Shown: positions 6,249 to 13,001, counted from the first letter of the stretch. The stretch: DNA of 15,355 nt from Dehalococcoidia bacterium (GCA_030665535.1 DAOUZU010000009.1:1-15355), one strand, 5' to 3'. Notes: generated by a model from the sequence alone, not told the origin. Made by a program: numbers and translations.

Positions 6249-6569
6249 CTACCGTTTTGCGGACGCATTATCTATCGCTTGTCGTATCAGCTTTCGGCCG
6301 GGCCACTCCAGGACATTGTCGTGTTCAAGGTATAGGCGGCAGGTCAGGGAGAAGGCCTTTATCTTTTCAGTGCCGGGCTCGATATCCACGCCGTCAATGC
6401 GGACGCTGGGAGAGCCCAGGAAGCGCTGCCTGACGGCGTCTTCTTCGCTGGTAATCCTAACCATCTCTACCGGGATATTTAAGCCCTTTTCCTTCAGGGC
6501 CTCATCTATATACTTGAGGGCCGTCTTGTAGCTGGGGCACCCGTCAAAGTAATAGAGCTCTATTTTCAT
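6249..6569 (-). CDS. Thioredoxin-like protein of the DF (seleno)protein type
   Basis: This 106-residue protein with a thioredoxin-like fold opens MKIELYYFDGCPSYKTAL, so the usual CxxC is CPSY with one active-site cysteine (Cys11, codon TGC, not selenocysteine). The cis-proline loop is GSPSVRIDG (residues 52-60), followed by EPG. Cys77 and His83 lie in the C-terminal half and could bind metal or resolve a disulfide. Relatives are small redox or metal-associated proteins of unsettled function, some with selenocysteine at the Cys11 position. It lies 10 bases after copA, with its SD (GGAGG) directly after the copA stop, and before the YHS gene, so it belongs to the copper operon. A role in thiol-based copper handling is an inference. 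Confidence 0.75.
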   Translation of the reverse strand: MKIELYYFDGCPSYKTALKYIDEALKEKGLNIPVEMVRITSEEDAVRQRFLGSPSVRIDGVDIEPGTEKIKAFSLTCRLYLEHDNVLEWPGRKLIRQAIDNASAKR

Positions 6570-6579
6570 CCTGCCCTCC

Positions 6580-9093
6580 TTATAATCTGGCCGGATTGAA
6601 GCTCCTTAAGCGCAGCGAGTTGGAGACCACGGTGAGGGAACTTATGGCCATGGCCGCCGCCGCCAGGACAGGGTTCAGGAAGCCGAAATCGCCCAGGAAG
6701 AACTGGAGCTGGGCTGGCACGCCGCTTGAGCCGAAGACGAAGTAGAGCACGCCGGCGGCCACCGGTATCAGCGAGATGTTATAGGCGAAGGCCCAGAAGA
6801 GGTTCTGCTTGATGGTGCGCAGCGTCTGCTTGGAAAGGGAGATGGCGGTGACCACTCCCCTCAGATCGCCGCTAATCAGGGTAACATCGGCGGCCTCCAT
6901 GGCTACGTCGGTGCCGGTGCCGATAGCGATACCGACATCGGCCTGGGCCAGGGCGGGGGCGTCGTTGATGCCGTCGCCGACCATGGCCACCATCTTGCCT
7001 TCGGCCTGGAGCTTCTTGACCGCTGCGGCCTTGTGCTCCGGCAGCACATCGGCCAGCACACTGGAGATGCCCACCTGCCGGGCGATGGCCTCGGCGGTGC
7101 GCTGGTTGTCCCCGGTGAGTATTATCACATCAAGCCCCAGCCGCTGGAGCCGCCCTACGGCTTCTTTGGAGTTCGGCTTGAGGGTATCGGCCACGGCGAT
7201 GATGCCGGCCGCCTTGCCGTCCAGGCTGACGAACATGGCCGTTTTGCCCTCGCCGGAGAGTGTCGTCGCCCTCTCCTCCAGGCCGTCAAGCGCGATGTCC
7301 CTATCCCGCATCAGTTTCAGGTTGCCCAGTAATACCGCCTTCCCGTTTACCCTGGCTTCAATGCCGTGGCCGGGAAGGGCCTTGAAATGGGTAGCCTCGG
7401 CTAGCTTAAGGTTCTGCTCCTTGGCCCGGCTAAAAATAGACTCGCCCAGGGGGTGCTCCGAGCCGCGCTCCGCGGAGGCGGCGGCCGTTAGAAGGTCGCC
7501 CTCAGTGAAGCTGGCTACGGTGAAGACATCGGTGACCACCGGCTGGCCCTTGGTGAGTGTGCCCGTTTTATCCAGTATTATGGCCTTTATTTTATGGGCC
7601 GTCTCCAGGGCCTCGCCGCTGCGGATGAGAACACCGTGCTCCGCCCCCTTGCCGGTGCCGACCACTATAGCCGTCGGCGTGGCCAGTCCCAGGGCGCAGG
7701 GACAGGCGATAATGAGCACGGCCACGAAATTGAGCAGGGCGAAGGTAAGCGCCGGCGCCGGGCCCAGGAAGAACCACAGGACAAAAACAATGCTGGCCAC
7801 GGCGATGACGGCGGGGACGAAATAGGAGGAAATGACATCGGCCAGCCGCTGGATGGGTGCCTTGCTGCCCTGGGCCTCCTCCACCAGCCGGATAATCTGG
7901 GCCAGCACGGTGTCCTTGCCCACTTTGGTGGCGGTAAAGCGGAAGCTGCCCGTCTTGTTGAGGGTGGCGCCGGTAACCTGGCTACCGGCCTCTTTCTCCA
8001 CCGGCAGGCTCTCGCCGGTAACCATGGACTCGTCGATGCTGGAATAGCCCTCTTTGACAACGCCGTCCACCGGCACCTTTTCCCCTGGCCGCACGATGAC
8101 GATATCGCCCACCACGACCTCTTCTATGGGGATGTCCGTTTCCTGGCCCTGGCGTAGCACCCTGGCTGTCCTGGCCTGCAGGCCGATGAGCTTTTTAATG
8201 GCATCTGAGGTCTGGCCCTTGGCCCGCGCTTCCAGGAAGCGCCCCAGCAGGATGAGGCCGATAATAATAGCCGCCGTATCAAAGTAGATGTTGGCCTCGC
8301 GGCCACCTTCAGAGAAGAAGGCGGGGAAAAGAATGGCCGCTACGCTGTACAGGTAGGCGGCCGAGGTGCCGACGGCGATAAGGGTGTTCATATTGGCCGT
8401 TCGGTGCTTCAAGGCCCCCCACATTCCCTTGTAGAACTGCCAGCCGGCCCAGAACTGCACCGGCGTGGCCAGCGCCCAGAGGAGGTATTTGTTTCCCAGG
8501 AAGGCGGGCATCCAGTCCCCGGTGAAATGGGAGACGGCCACCAGCAGCATGAAGAAGCCGATACCAACGGCCAGGATGAGCTTGCGGCGCAGTGTGCGCA
8601 GCTCACGGCGGGTAGTTTCTGTTACCTCATCCGGCTGGGGGGCGCCCTCTTCAGCTTTGGTTTCAATAACGCCGTAACCGGCATCCACAACGGCCTTCTT
8701 GAGGTCGGCCATAGTAACGGCGCCGGTGGGGAACTCCACGGTGGCCTTCTCAGTGGCCAGGTTGACATTGACTGAAATAACCCCCGGCACCCCGGCCAGG
8801 GCCTTTTCCACATGGCTGGCGCAGGAGGCGCAGGTCATTCCGGTTAAGCCGAAGGTCTTCTTTTCCAGGGCTACGCCGTAGCCTGTGTCGCTGACGGCAG
8901 CAGCCAGCGTTCTGGCCGAAAGCCTGTTGGGGTCGTATTCTACCGATGCCTTCTCGCTGGCCAGGTTCACGAAGGCCCCCGATACCCCGTCCAGCTGGGA
9001 AAGGGCCTTCTCTACCGTTACGGCACAACTGGCGCAGGTCATACCGGTGACGGGAATGATTATTTTCTTTGTTTTGGCTTTTGGCTTGCTCAT
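6580..9093 (-). CDS. copA: Copper-exporting P1B-type ATPase CopA
   Basis: This 837-residue Cu(I) pump moves cytosolic copper out across the membrane using ATP. Two N-terminal heavy-metal domains each carry GMTCASC (Cys20/Cys23 and Cys88/Cys91). They are followed by eight predicted membrane helices, the actuator TGES (359-362), the membrane copper motif CPC (464-466), the phosphorylated Asp508 in DKTGT, SEHPLG (545-550), TGDN (660-663) and GDGIND (706-711). The Cu(I)-specific residues of the last helices are present: AYN (770-772) and MAISS (815-819), which place it in subgroup P1B-1. No domain is missing. The start ATG 9093 gives the expected length. It lies 26 bases after csoR and is followed by the thioredoxin-like and YHS genes. 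Regulation by CsoR is expected from the context. Confidence 0.95.
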   Translation of the reverse strand: MSKPKAKTKKIIIPVTGMTCASCAVTVEKALSQLDGVSGAFVNLASEKASVEYDPNRLSARTLAAAVSDTGYGVALEKKTFGLTGMTCASCASHVEKALAGVPGVISVNVNLATEKATVEFPTGAVTMADLKKAVVDAGYGVIETKAEEGAPQPDEVTETTRRELRTLRRKLILAVGIGFFMLLVAVSHFTGDWMPAFLGNKYLLWALATPVQFWAGWQFYKGMWGALKHRTANMNTLIAVGTSAAYLYSVAAILFPAFFSEGGREANIYFDTAAIIIGLILLGRFLEARAKGQTSDAIKKLIGLQARTARVLRQGQETDIPIEEVVVGDIVIVRPGEKVPVDGVVKEGYSSIDESMVTGESLPVEKEAGSQVTGATLNKTGSFRFTATKVGKDTVLAQIIRLVEEAQGSKAPIQRLADVISSYFVPAVIAVASIVFVLWFFLGPAPALTFALLNFVAVLIIACPCALGLATPTAIVVGTGKGAEHGVLIRSGEALETAHKIKAIILDKTGTLTKGQPVVTDVFTVASFTEGDLLTAAASAERGSEHPLGESIFSRAKEQNLKLAEATHFKALPGHGIEARVNGKAVLLGNLKLMRDRDIALDGLEERATTLSGEGKTAMFVSLDGKAAGIIAVADTLKPNSKEAVGRLQRLGLDVIILTGDNQRTAEAIARQVGISSVLADVLPEHKAAAVKKLQAEGKMVAMVGDGINDAPALAQADVGIAIGTGTDVAMEAADVTLISGDLRGVVTAISLSKQTLRTIKQNLFWAFAYNISLIPVAAGVLYFVFGSSGVPAQLQFFLGDFGFLNPVLAAAAMAISSLTVVSNSLRLRSFNPARL

Positions 9094-9119
9094 TATCGCC
9101 TAGCCTCTTCAGGCCGGGT

Positions 9120-9422
9120 CTAGCGCCGTATCGCCCGGCGCAGGGTAGCCATCAACTCCTTGATGTGCTCCTGGCCGTGCTCTTCCCTGATGGCCTGGCT
9201 GACGCAGCCCTCTATATGGCTCTCCAGGATAATCAGCGACGCCTCGTCAGCCGCCGCCGAAAGGGCGGTAAGCTGCTGGATGATGTCTATGCAGTAGCGG
9301 TCATCCTCAATCATCTGCTGGATGCCCCTCGCCTGGCCTTCCATCCGCTTCAGCCGGGCCAGCAGGGCGGACTTGTCCTTGGTGTAGCCGTATTTAGTGG
9401 CCGTAGCCGCAGATCTGCTCAT
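9120..9422 (-). CDS. csoR: CsoR-family copper-sensing repressor
   Basis: This 100-residue all-helical DUF156 protein has the complete Cu(I)-sensing fingerprint: Cys44 (in RYCIDIIQQ), His69 and Cys73 (in ESHIEGCV). The spacing of 25 and 4 residues is the same as in Mycobacterium CsoR. The second-shell Tyr43 and Glu89 are also present. In the family, apo-protein tetramers bind operator DNA and release it on binding Cu(I). These ligands argue for copper rather than the formaldehyde (FrmR) or nickel (RcnR) branches. ATG 9422 has GGAGG 6 bases upstream. It is second in the operon, between the SHOCT gene (35-base gap) and copA, so the regulator probably controls its own operon through the dyad near 9698-9716. 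Confidence 0.92.
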   Translation of the reverse strand: MSRSAATATKYGYTKDKSALLARLKRMEGQARGIQQMIEDDRYCIDIIQQLTALSAAADEASLIILESHIEGCVSQAIREEHGQEHIKELMATLRRAIRR

Positions 9423-9457
9423 TTTATACCTCCACTGTCGTTATGCTTCACCGGGGG

Positions 9458-9670
9458 CTAGGCCAGGTCTTTCTTTATCCGGTAGAACTCCTCTTTGCTT
9501 ATCTCACCCCTGGCATAGCGCTCCTTGGCTAAATCCAGGGGGTTGTTCCTAACCCGCAAAGGGGCAGTAGCATCGCTGTGGCTAAGCCTGATAACTGTCC
9601 ATACAGCAAGGGCAATCAGAGCGCCCCAGAATAGTACCATCAGTAGCATCCCAACACCGCCAATAAACAT
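9458..9670 (-). CDS. SHOCT-domain single-span membrane protein, first gene of the copper operon
   Basis: This 70-residue protein has one hydrophobic helix (about residues 2-28) and a C-terminal SHOCT motif (LAKERYARGEISKEEFYRIK), typical of a short helical-hairpin oligomerisation module. I chose ATG 9670 because GGAGG ends 8 bases before it; an upstream in-frame ATG at 9685 overlaps that SD. Function is unknown. SHOCT proteins often sit beside metal ATPases and regulators. The gene at 9814-10038 encodes a clear paralogue. Confidence 0.8.
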   Translation of the reverse strand: MFIGGVGMLLMVLFWGALIALAVWTVIRLSHSDATAPLRVRNNPLDLAKERYARGEISKEEFYRIKKDLA

Positions 9671-9698
9671 AATTACAACCTCCATGTTAATATACTAT

Positions 9699-9728
9699 AT
9701 ACTACTATAGAGTATAATCAGGTGTCAA
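9699..9728 (-). promoter_or_regulatory. Promoter and candidate CsoR operator of the copper operon
   Basis: On the minus strand a perfect TTGACA (9728-9723) is followed after 18 bases by TAGTAT (9704-9699). An imperfect dyad, TATACT (9698-9703) and AGTATA (9711-9716) around CTATAG, overlaps the -10 region, with a direct copy of TATACT at 9691-9696. Its position suits a repressor. It is AT-rich and lacks the G/C tracts of best-known CsoR operators, so assignment to CsoR is an inference. Confidence 0.5.
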
Positions 9729-9759
9729 GTATCCTCTCGAGAAGGCAATCTTGTGCTGG

Positions 9760-9787
9760 AAAAACCGCCGGCTATGGCCGGAGGCGG
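9760..9787 (-). terminator. Terminator after the upstream SHOCT gene
   Basis: On the minus strand CCGGC-CATA-GCCGG forms a tight hairpin, extended by further pairs beyond a single mismatch, and runs into TTTTT (9764-9760). It separates the SHOCT gene at 9814-10038 from the copper operon promoter. Confidence 0.7.
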
Positions 9788-9813
9788 AACAAAGAAAACG
9801 CAGCCTGAGAGAG

Positions 9814-10038
9814 CTAGGAGATGTCTTTCTTAATCTGGTCGAACTCGGCCTTGGTAATCTCGCCCTTGGCGTAGCGCTCTTTGGCGGTATCAAGGGCGCT
9901 GACCTTTGAACTTGAGGTGGTATCATCGCGGCGGCTGAGCCTGATGATCACCCAGACGATCAGGGCGATTATGACCCCCCAGAAGACTATCATCCAGAAA
10001 CCGCCGAAAAACATCCAGCCAAAATCATCGTGAAACAC
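9814..10038 (-). CDS. SHOCT-domain single-span membrane protein (monocistronic)
   Basis: This 74-residue protein has an aromatic-rich N-terminus, one membrane helix (about residues 9-33), an Arg/Asp/Ser-rich linker and a SHOCT motif (TAKERYAKGEITKAEFDQIKKD). It is a paralogue of the protein at 9458-9670, matching it along the SHOCT part and in general layout. The start is GTG 10038, supported by AAGGAG 7 bases upstream. It has its own extended -10 promoter and terminator, so it is separate from the copper operon, although a shared promoter motif hints at common control. Function is unknown. Confidence 0.8.
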   Translation of the reverse strand: MFHDDFGWMFFGGFWMIVFWGVIIALIVWVIIRLSRRDDTTSSSKVSALDTAKERYAKGEITKAEFDQIKKDIS

Positions 10039-10089
10039 GGTATTCTCCTTACAGAAAGGCCGGTAATGCGGGCCCTTTTGTATACTCTA

Positions 10090-10098
10090 GTTATACCA
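10090..10098 (-). promoter_or_regulatory. Extended -10 promoter of the SHOCT gene
   Basis: On the minus strand TGG-TATAAC (10098-10090) is an extended -10 element (TGn plus five of six TATAAT matches). No good -35 lies at the usual distance. The dyad GTATA-N7-TATAC (10080-10096) overlaps it. Confidence 0.5.
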
Positions 10099-10123
10099 TA
10101 TTACGCCGGATCAAGCAGTCTGG

Positions 10124-10152
10124 TTGACAGCCCGCCGCCAACAGGCTATATA
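10124..10152 (+). promoter_or_regulatory. Promoter of the ferredoxin/sulfur operon
   Basis: A perfect TTGACA (10124-10129) and TATATA (10147-10152, four of six matches) are separated by 17 bases. The predicted start near 10159 leaves a leader of about 65 bases. The leader holds a strong AGGAGG (10161-10166) unlinked to the ferredoxin start, followed by very short frames: GTG-TGG-TAA at 10173, and GTG at 10175 to TGA at 10198, seven codons. Confidence 0.6.
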
Positions 10153-10226
10153 TGCTGTAAAGGAGGACCGCCGTGTGGTAAAATTGGCCATAGCCTGACA
10201 TGCGGGTGCTCACCGGGGAGAGAATG

Positions 10227-10436
10227 ATGAAGGTAAGGGTAGACAGGGAACAATGCACCGGTATGGCCTATTGTATCGGCGTGGCGCCGGATGTCTTTAA
10301 GCTGGACGAGGAAGGCAAGGCGGTCGTCCTGGATGCCTCCGCCGTTGATGACGAGACCCTGCTGGAGGCGGCCAAAAGCTGCCCGCTGGACGCCATTGTA
10401 CTGGAAGACGATGAGGGTAACCAGGTATATCCTTAA
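10227..10436 (+). CDS. Small single-cluster ferredoxin, probably [3Fe-4S]
   Basis: This 69-residue acidic ferredoxin has Cys10, Cys16 and Cys52 (in SCPLDAI) as the visible cluster ligands. The position that is Cys or Asp in [4Fe-4S] relatives is Met13 (CTGMAYC), and the disulfide cysteine of Pyrococcus-type ferredoxins is Ala20. This pattern, C-x2-Met-x2-C...CP, is that of monocluster ferredoxins that hold [3Fe-4S], or a [4Fe-4S] with an unusual fourth ligand. It would serve as a one-electron carrier in the cytoplasm. ATG 10227 is favoured over the adjacent ATG 10224 because GGAG lies 7 bases before it. It is the first gene of the operon, 44 bases before the IscS-like gene, and may supply electrons for Fe-S assembly or persulfide reduction (inference). 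Confidence 0.85.
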   Translation: MKVRVDREQCTGMAYCIGVAPDVFKLDEEGKAVVLDASAVDDETLLEAAKSCPLDAIVLEDDEGNQVYP

Positions 10437-10480
10437 ACCGGTCTACCGCCGGAAGGGGCGGGCGCTTAAGGAGATTTAAT

Positions 10481-11650
10481 ATGAGAAAAGTCTATCTGGA
10501 TAACGCGGCCACTACCCCCGTTCTGCCCGAGGTGCGTCAGACTATGCTGCCCTATCTGGACGAGCTTTTCGGCAACCCCTCTTCACTGCACGACTGGGGA
10601 GACGCCGCCCGGGAGGCTTTGGCGGCTTCCCGGAATCAGGTGGCCCGGCTTATCGGCGCCACCGGCAACGATGTTACCTTCACCAGTTGCGGTACGGAGA
10701 GTAACAACCTGGCCGTCAAGGGATTGGCGCTGGCCCGACAGAAAAAGGGCAAACACCTGGTCGTCTCTGCCATAGAGCATTTCTCCGTGATGCACTCGGC
10801 GCGGACGCTGGAGAAGATGGGCTTTGAATTGAGCCTGGTGCCGGTGGACAAGTACGGCGCTGTAGACCCGGCTGAAGTGCGCCGCCGCTTGCGGCCGGAT
10901 ACGGTGTTGGTCTCCATAATGATGGCCAACAACGAGGTGGGCACTTTACAGCCCATAAAGGAAATAGGCCGTATTACTAAAGAGCATGAGATAGTCTTTC
11001 ATACGGATGCCGTAGCCGCCGCCGGCCAGCTGGAAATAAGCGTGGACGATCTGGGCGTGGACGCCCTGAGCCTGGCCGGCAACCAGCTTTACGGTCCCAA
11101 GGGAGGAGCTGCCCTCTGGGTGCGCAAAGGGGTGAGGATTTTGCCCCAGCTGGATGGCGGTATCCAGGAGGAGGGGCGGCGGCCGGGTACAGAGAATATC
11201 GCCGCCATCGTCGGCCTAGGCAAGGCGGCTGAGCTGGCCAAGGATAATCTTGCCGACAGAGCCAAACAGATGTCACGGCTGCGCAACCGGTTGCTGAAGG
11301 AACTGCCGCCCCGGCTGGGCCACACCGATGTCACCGGCCACCCCACCAACCGGCTGCCGGGAAACGCCAGCTTCGTCACCCATTTCATTGAGGGCGAGGC
11401 AATGCTGATGCTGTTGAACTCAAAGGGTATAGCCGTTTCCAGCGGCTCGGCCTGCACGTCGCGGGCGCTCAAGGCGTCACATGTGCTCAGCGCCATGGAG
11501 GTGGCCGACGAGCTGGCCCAGGGCTCAATCGTCTTCAGCCTGGGCATAGATACTAATGATGACGATATAGACTATGTCTTGGAGATGATGCCGCCCGTCG
11601 TCGAGAGGCTGCGGCAGATGTCGCCACTTTATGCCAAATACGTTAAGTGA
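10481..11650 (+). CDS. iscS: IscS/NifS-family protein lacking the PLP lysine and most of the cofactor pocket
   Basis: This 389-residue, full-length member of the class V aminotransferase fold is close to NifS/IscS: it opens VYLDNAATTP and has GTESNNLA (71-78), His100 (IEHFSV), NNEVGT (150-155), Asp176, GRRPGTEN (232-239) and the mobile-loop Cys325 in SSGSACTS. Where active IscS has S-x-HK-x-YGPKG, this protein has AGNQLYGPKG, so the Schiff-base Lys is Gln202, the His is Asn201 and the phosphate Ser is Ala199. The PLP-ring Gln is Ala179 (DAVA instead of DAVQ). The substrate-carboxylate Arg before FSLG is Val352. Lys207 in GPKG is a separate conserved residue. Ordinary cysteine desulfurase activity is therefore unlikely; Cys325 could still carry sulfur. 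ATG 10481 has AAGGAG upstream. iscU follows after 18 bases. I am sure of the family, but not of the activity. Confidence 0.9.
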   Translation: MRKVYLDNAATTPVLPEVRQTMLPYLDELFGNPSSLHDWGDAAREALAASRNQVARLIGATGNDVTFTSCGTESNNLAVKGLALARQKKGKHLVVSAIEHFSVMHSARTLEKMGFELSLVPVDKYGAVDPAEVRRRLRPDTVLVSIMMANNEVGTLQPIKEIGRITKEHEIVFHTDAVAAAGQLEISVDDLGVDALSLAGNQLYGPKGGAALWVRKGVRILPQLDGGIQEEGRRPGTENIAAIVGLGKAAELAKDNLADRAKQMSRLRNRLLKELPPRLGHTDVTGHPTNRLPGNASFVTHFIEGEAMLMLLNSKGIAVSSGSACTSRALKASHVLSAMEVADELAQGSIVFSLGIDTNDDDIDYVLEMMPPVVERLRQMSPLYAKYVK

Positions 11651-11668
11651 GATAAGGGAGGGTTTTGC

Positions 11669-12064
11669 ATGCCTATATACAGTGACAAGGTAATGGAGCA
11701 CTTCATGAGCCCGCATAATGTCGGGGATATTGAAGGCGCCGACGGCATCGGCGAGGAGGGCAACCCCGTCTGCGGGGATATGATGACCTTCTACATTAAG
11801 GTTAAGGACAACCGCCTGGAGGACGTCAAGTTCAAGACCTTCGGTTGCGGGGCGGCTATAGCCGTATCCAGCATGGTAAGCGATATGGCTATCGGCAAGA
11901 CCCTTGACGAGGCTATGGAGATAACGCCGGGCAAGGTAGCCAAGGAGCTTGAGGGGCTACCCAAGAACAAGCTCCACTGCTCCAACCTGGGCGCCCAGGC
12001 GCTGCACAAAGCCATAGATGACTACCGGAGCAAGCAAAAAGGCAAAGGAGGAGGCAAGAAATGA
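11669..12064 (+). CDS. iscU: IscU/NifU-N-type Fe-S cluster scaffold
   Basis: This 131-residue scaffold receives sulfur and iron and builds a transient [2Fe-2S] cluster. All ligands are in place: Cys35 and Asp37 (NPVCGDMM), Cys60 (FGCGAAIAVSS), and His103 with Cys104 (KLHCSNLG). The C-terminal tail is Lys/Gly-rich (KGKGGGKK) and lacks the LPPVK motif bound by HscA in proteobacterial IscU. GGGAGG precedes ATG 11669. It starts 18 bases after the IscS-like gene, and its stop overlaps the next start (ATGA). The intact scaffold beside a degenerate IscS partner implies that Fe-S assembly or sulfur acceptance still takes place. Confidence 0.93.
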   Translation: MPIYSDKVMEHFMSPHNVGDIEGADGIGEEGNPVCGDMMTFYIKVKDNRLEDVKFKTFGCGAAIAVSSMVSDMAIGKTLDEAMEITPGKVAKELEGLPKNKLHCSNLGAQALHKAIDDYRSKQKGKGGGKK

Positions 12065-12255
12065 CGCTGTCAAACGGTGAAGAGACCAAGCGTGTATGCC
12101 CCTATTGTGACGAGGAGACGGAGGGCGGCTCGCAGTTCTGCAAGCCCTGTGAGGTTACGTTTATAAAATGCACTAGCTGCGAGGGGTTGGTGGCTACCGA
12201 TGTAAAGGTTTGCCCCCATTGCGGTACGGCTGTATGCATACCGGATGGGGACTAG
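12061..12255 (+). CDS. Double zinc-ribbon protein
   Basis: This 64-residue protein has four CxxC knuckles: CPYC (13-16), CKPC (27-30), CTSC (37-40) and CPHC (51-54), plus Cys59. The arrangement fits two consecutive zinc ribbons. I do not recognise a named family beyond this. Its ATG overlaps the iscU stop by four bases (ATGA), with GGAGGAGG just upstream, so it is translated with iscU. It might be a metal or Fe-S accessory factor or an adaptor between IscU and the sulfur carriers; that is speculation from position only. Confidence 0.8.
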   Translation: MTLSNGEETKRVCPYCDEETEGGSQFCKPCEVTFIKCTSCEGLVATDVKVCPHCGTAVCIPDGD

Positions 12256-12264
12256 GAGACTCAC

Positions 12265-12747
12265 ATGGCTGAAAAAGAGAAGATGACCATAGTCATGTTC
12301 AGCGGCGACCTGGACCGCGCCCTGGCCGGGTTTATGCTGGCCACCACCGGGGCCAGTATGGGGATGGAAGTAACTATGTTCTTCACCTTCTGGGGGCTGA
12401 ATATAGTCAAGAAGAACGAGGGCGGCATCAAGAGCAAGGGCCTGGCGCGCAAGATGCTCAATCTTTTAAACCGCGGCGGCTCCAGGCGGCTGACCCTTTC
12501 CAAGTACAATATGATGGGCCTGGGCACCTGGATGATGAGGGGGCTGATGAAGGACGTCAATATGCCTACCATAGACGAGTTCATTACCATGTGCAAAGAG
12601 ATGGACGTGAAGCTGCTGGCCTGTTCCACCAGTTGCGGGGTGATGGGCGTTCCAGAGGACGCCTTCCGCAGCGAGGTGGATGCTACGGTGGGCGCCGCCT
12701 ATTACCTGGGCGAGGCCCGCAAGGCCAAGGTATCCCTTTTCATATAG
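12265..12747 (+). CDS. DsrE2-like sulfur-carrier protein (DsrE/DsrF/DrsH family)
   Basis: This 160-residue protein resembles DsrE2 (DsrE/F/H-like). An N-terminal Rossmann-like strand and loop, TIVMFSGDLDRALAGFMLA, is followed by the strand TMFFTFWGLNIVK, a helical middle, and LLACSTSCGVMGV (residues 117-129). Cys120 sits at the usual persulfide position, and Cys124 and Cys110 are extra. DsrE2 proteins in sulfur-oxidising prokaryotes exchange sulfane sulfur with TusA. Here tusA follows after 20 bases, which matches the well-known tusA-dsrE2 pairing. It has no strong membrane segment. ATG 12265 is preceded by TAGGAG. Confidence 0.85.
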   Translation: MAEKEKMTIVMFSGDLDRALAGFMLATTGASMGMEVTMFFTFWGLNIVKKNEGGIKSKGLARKMLNLLNRGGSRRLTLSKYNMMGLGTWMMRGLMKDVNMPTIDEFITMCKEMDVKLLACSTSCGVMGVPEDAFRSEVDATVGAAYYLGEARKAKVSLFI

Positions 12748-12767
12748 CTATTAGCGGGGAGAGCAAA

Positions 12768-13001
12768 ATGAAAGCAGACCAGAGCCTGGATTGTATGGGG
12801 TTGTACTGTCCCATGCCCATCGTCAAAACGGCCCAGAAGATAAAGGAGCTGAAGACGGGGCAGGTGCTGGAGGTCGTTGCCGATGACATAGGCATAAAGG
12901 CGGATATGCCCGCCTGGACGGAGGCCACCGGGCACGAGTTCCTGGGTGCTGAGGAAGCCGGTGGCGAGATAAAGGTCTACGTTAAAAAAACCCATGACTA
13001 G
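12768..13001 (+). CDS. tusA: TusA sulfur-carrier protein
   Basis: This 77-residue TusA/SirA-family protein has the catalytic CPMP motif (Cys14-Pro17) in GLYCPMPIVKT, the signature of persulfide carriers. A second cysteine, Cys9, precedes it. Length and the Asp-rich central region (EVVADDIGIKADMPAW) are typical. TusA takes sulfur from a cysteine desulfurase or rhodanese and passes it to DsrE-type proteins. Here both partners are in the same operon, although the desulfurase homologue appears inactive. ATG 12768 is preceded by GGGGAGAG. A GC-rich inverted repeat (GCGGCC 13002-13007 and GGCCGC 13018-13023) without a T-run follows the stop. Confidence 0.93.
   Translation: MKADQSLDCMGLYCPMPIVKTAQKIKELKTGQVLEVVADDIGIKADMPAWTEATGHEFLGAEEAGGEIKVYVKKTHD

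Noticed and set aside
6249..6569. Possible selenocysteine in the DF-type thioredoxin-like protein
   Set aside because: The active-site codon is TGC (Cys) and there is no in-frame TGA.
6809..7825. Long open frame (338 codons) on the plus strand opposite copA
   Set aside because: It lies wholly antisense to a fully motif-supported CopA, has Ser/Ala/Pro-rich low-complexity sequence and shows no recognisable domain; it is a GC-rich codon shadow.
10481..11650. Frameshift or sequencing error as the reason for the missing PLP lysine
   Set aside because: The frame is open for the full family length, flanking motifs are intact, and the lost residues are at separate sites as clean substitutions.
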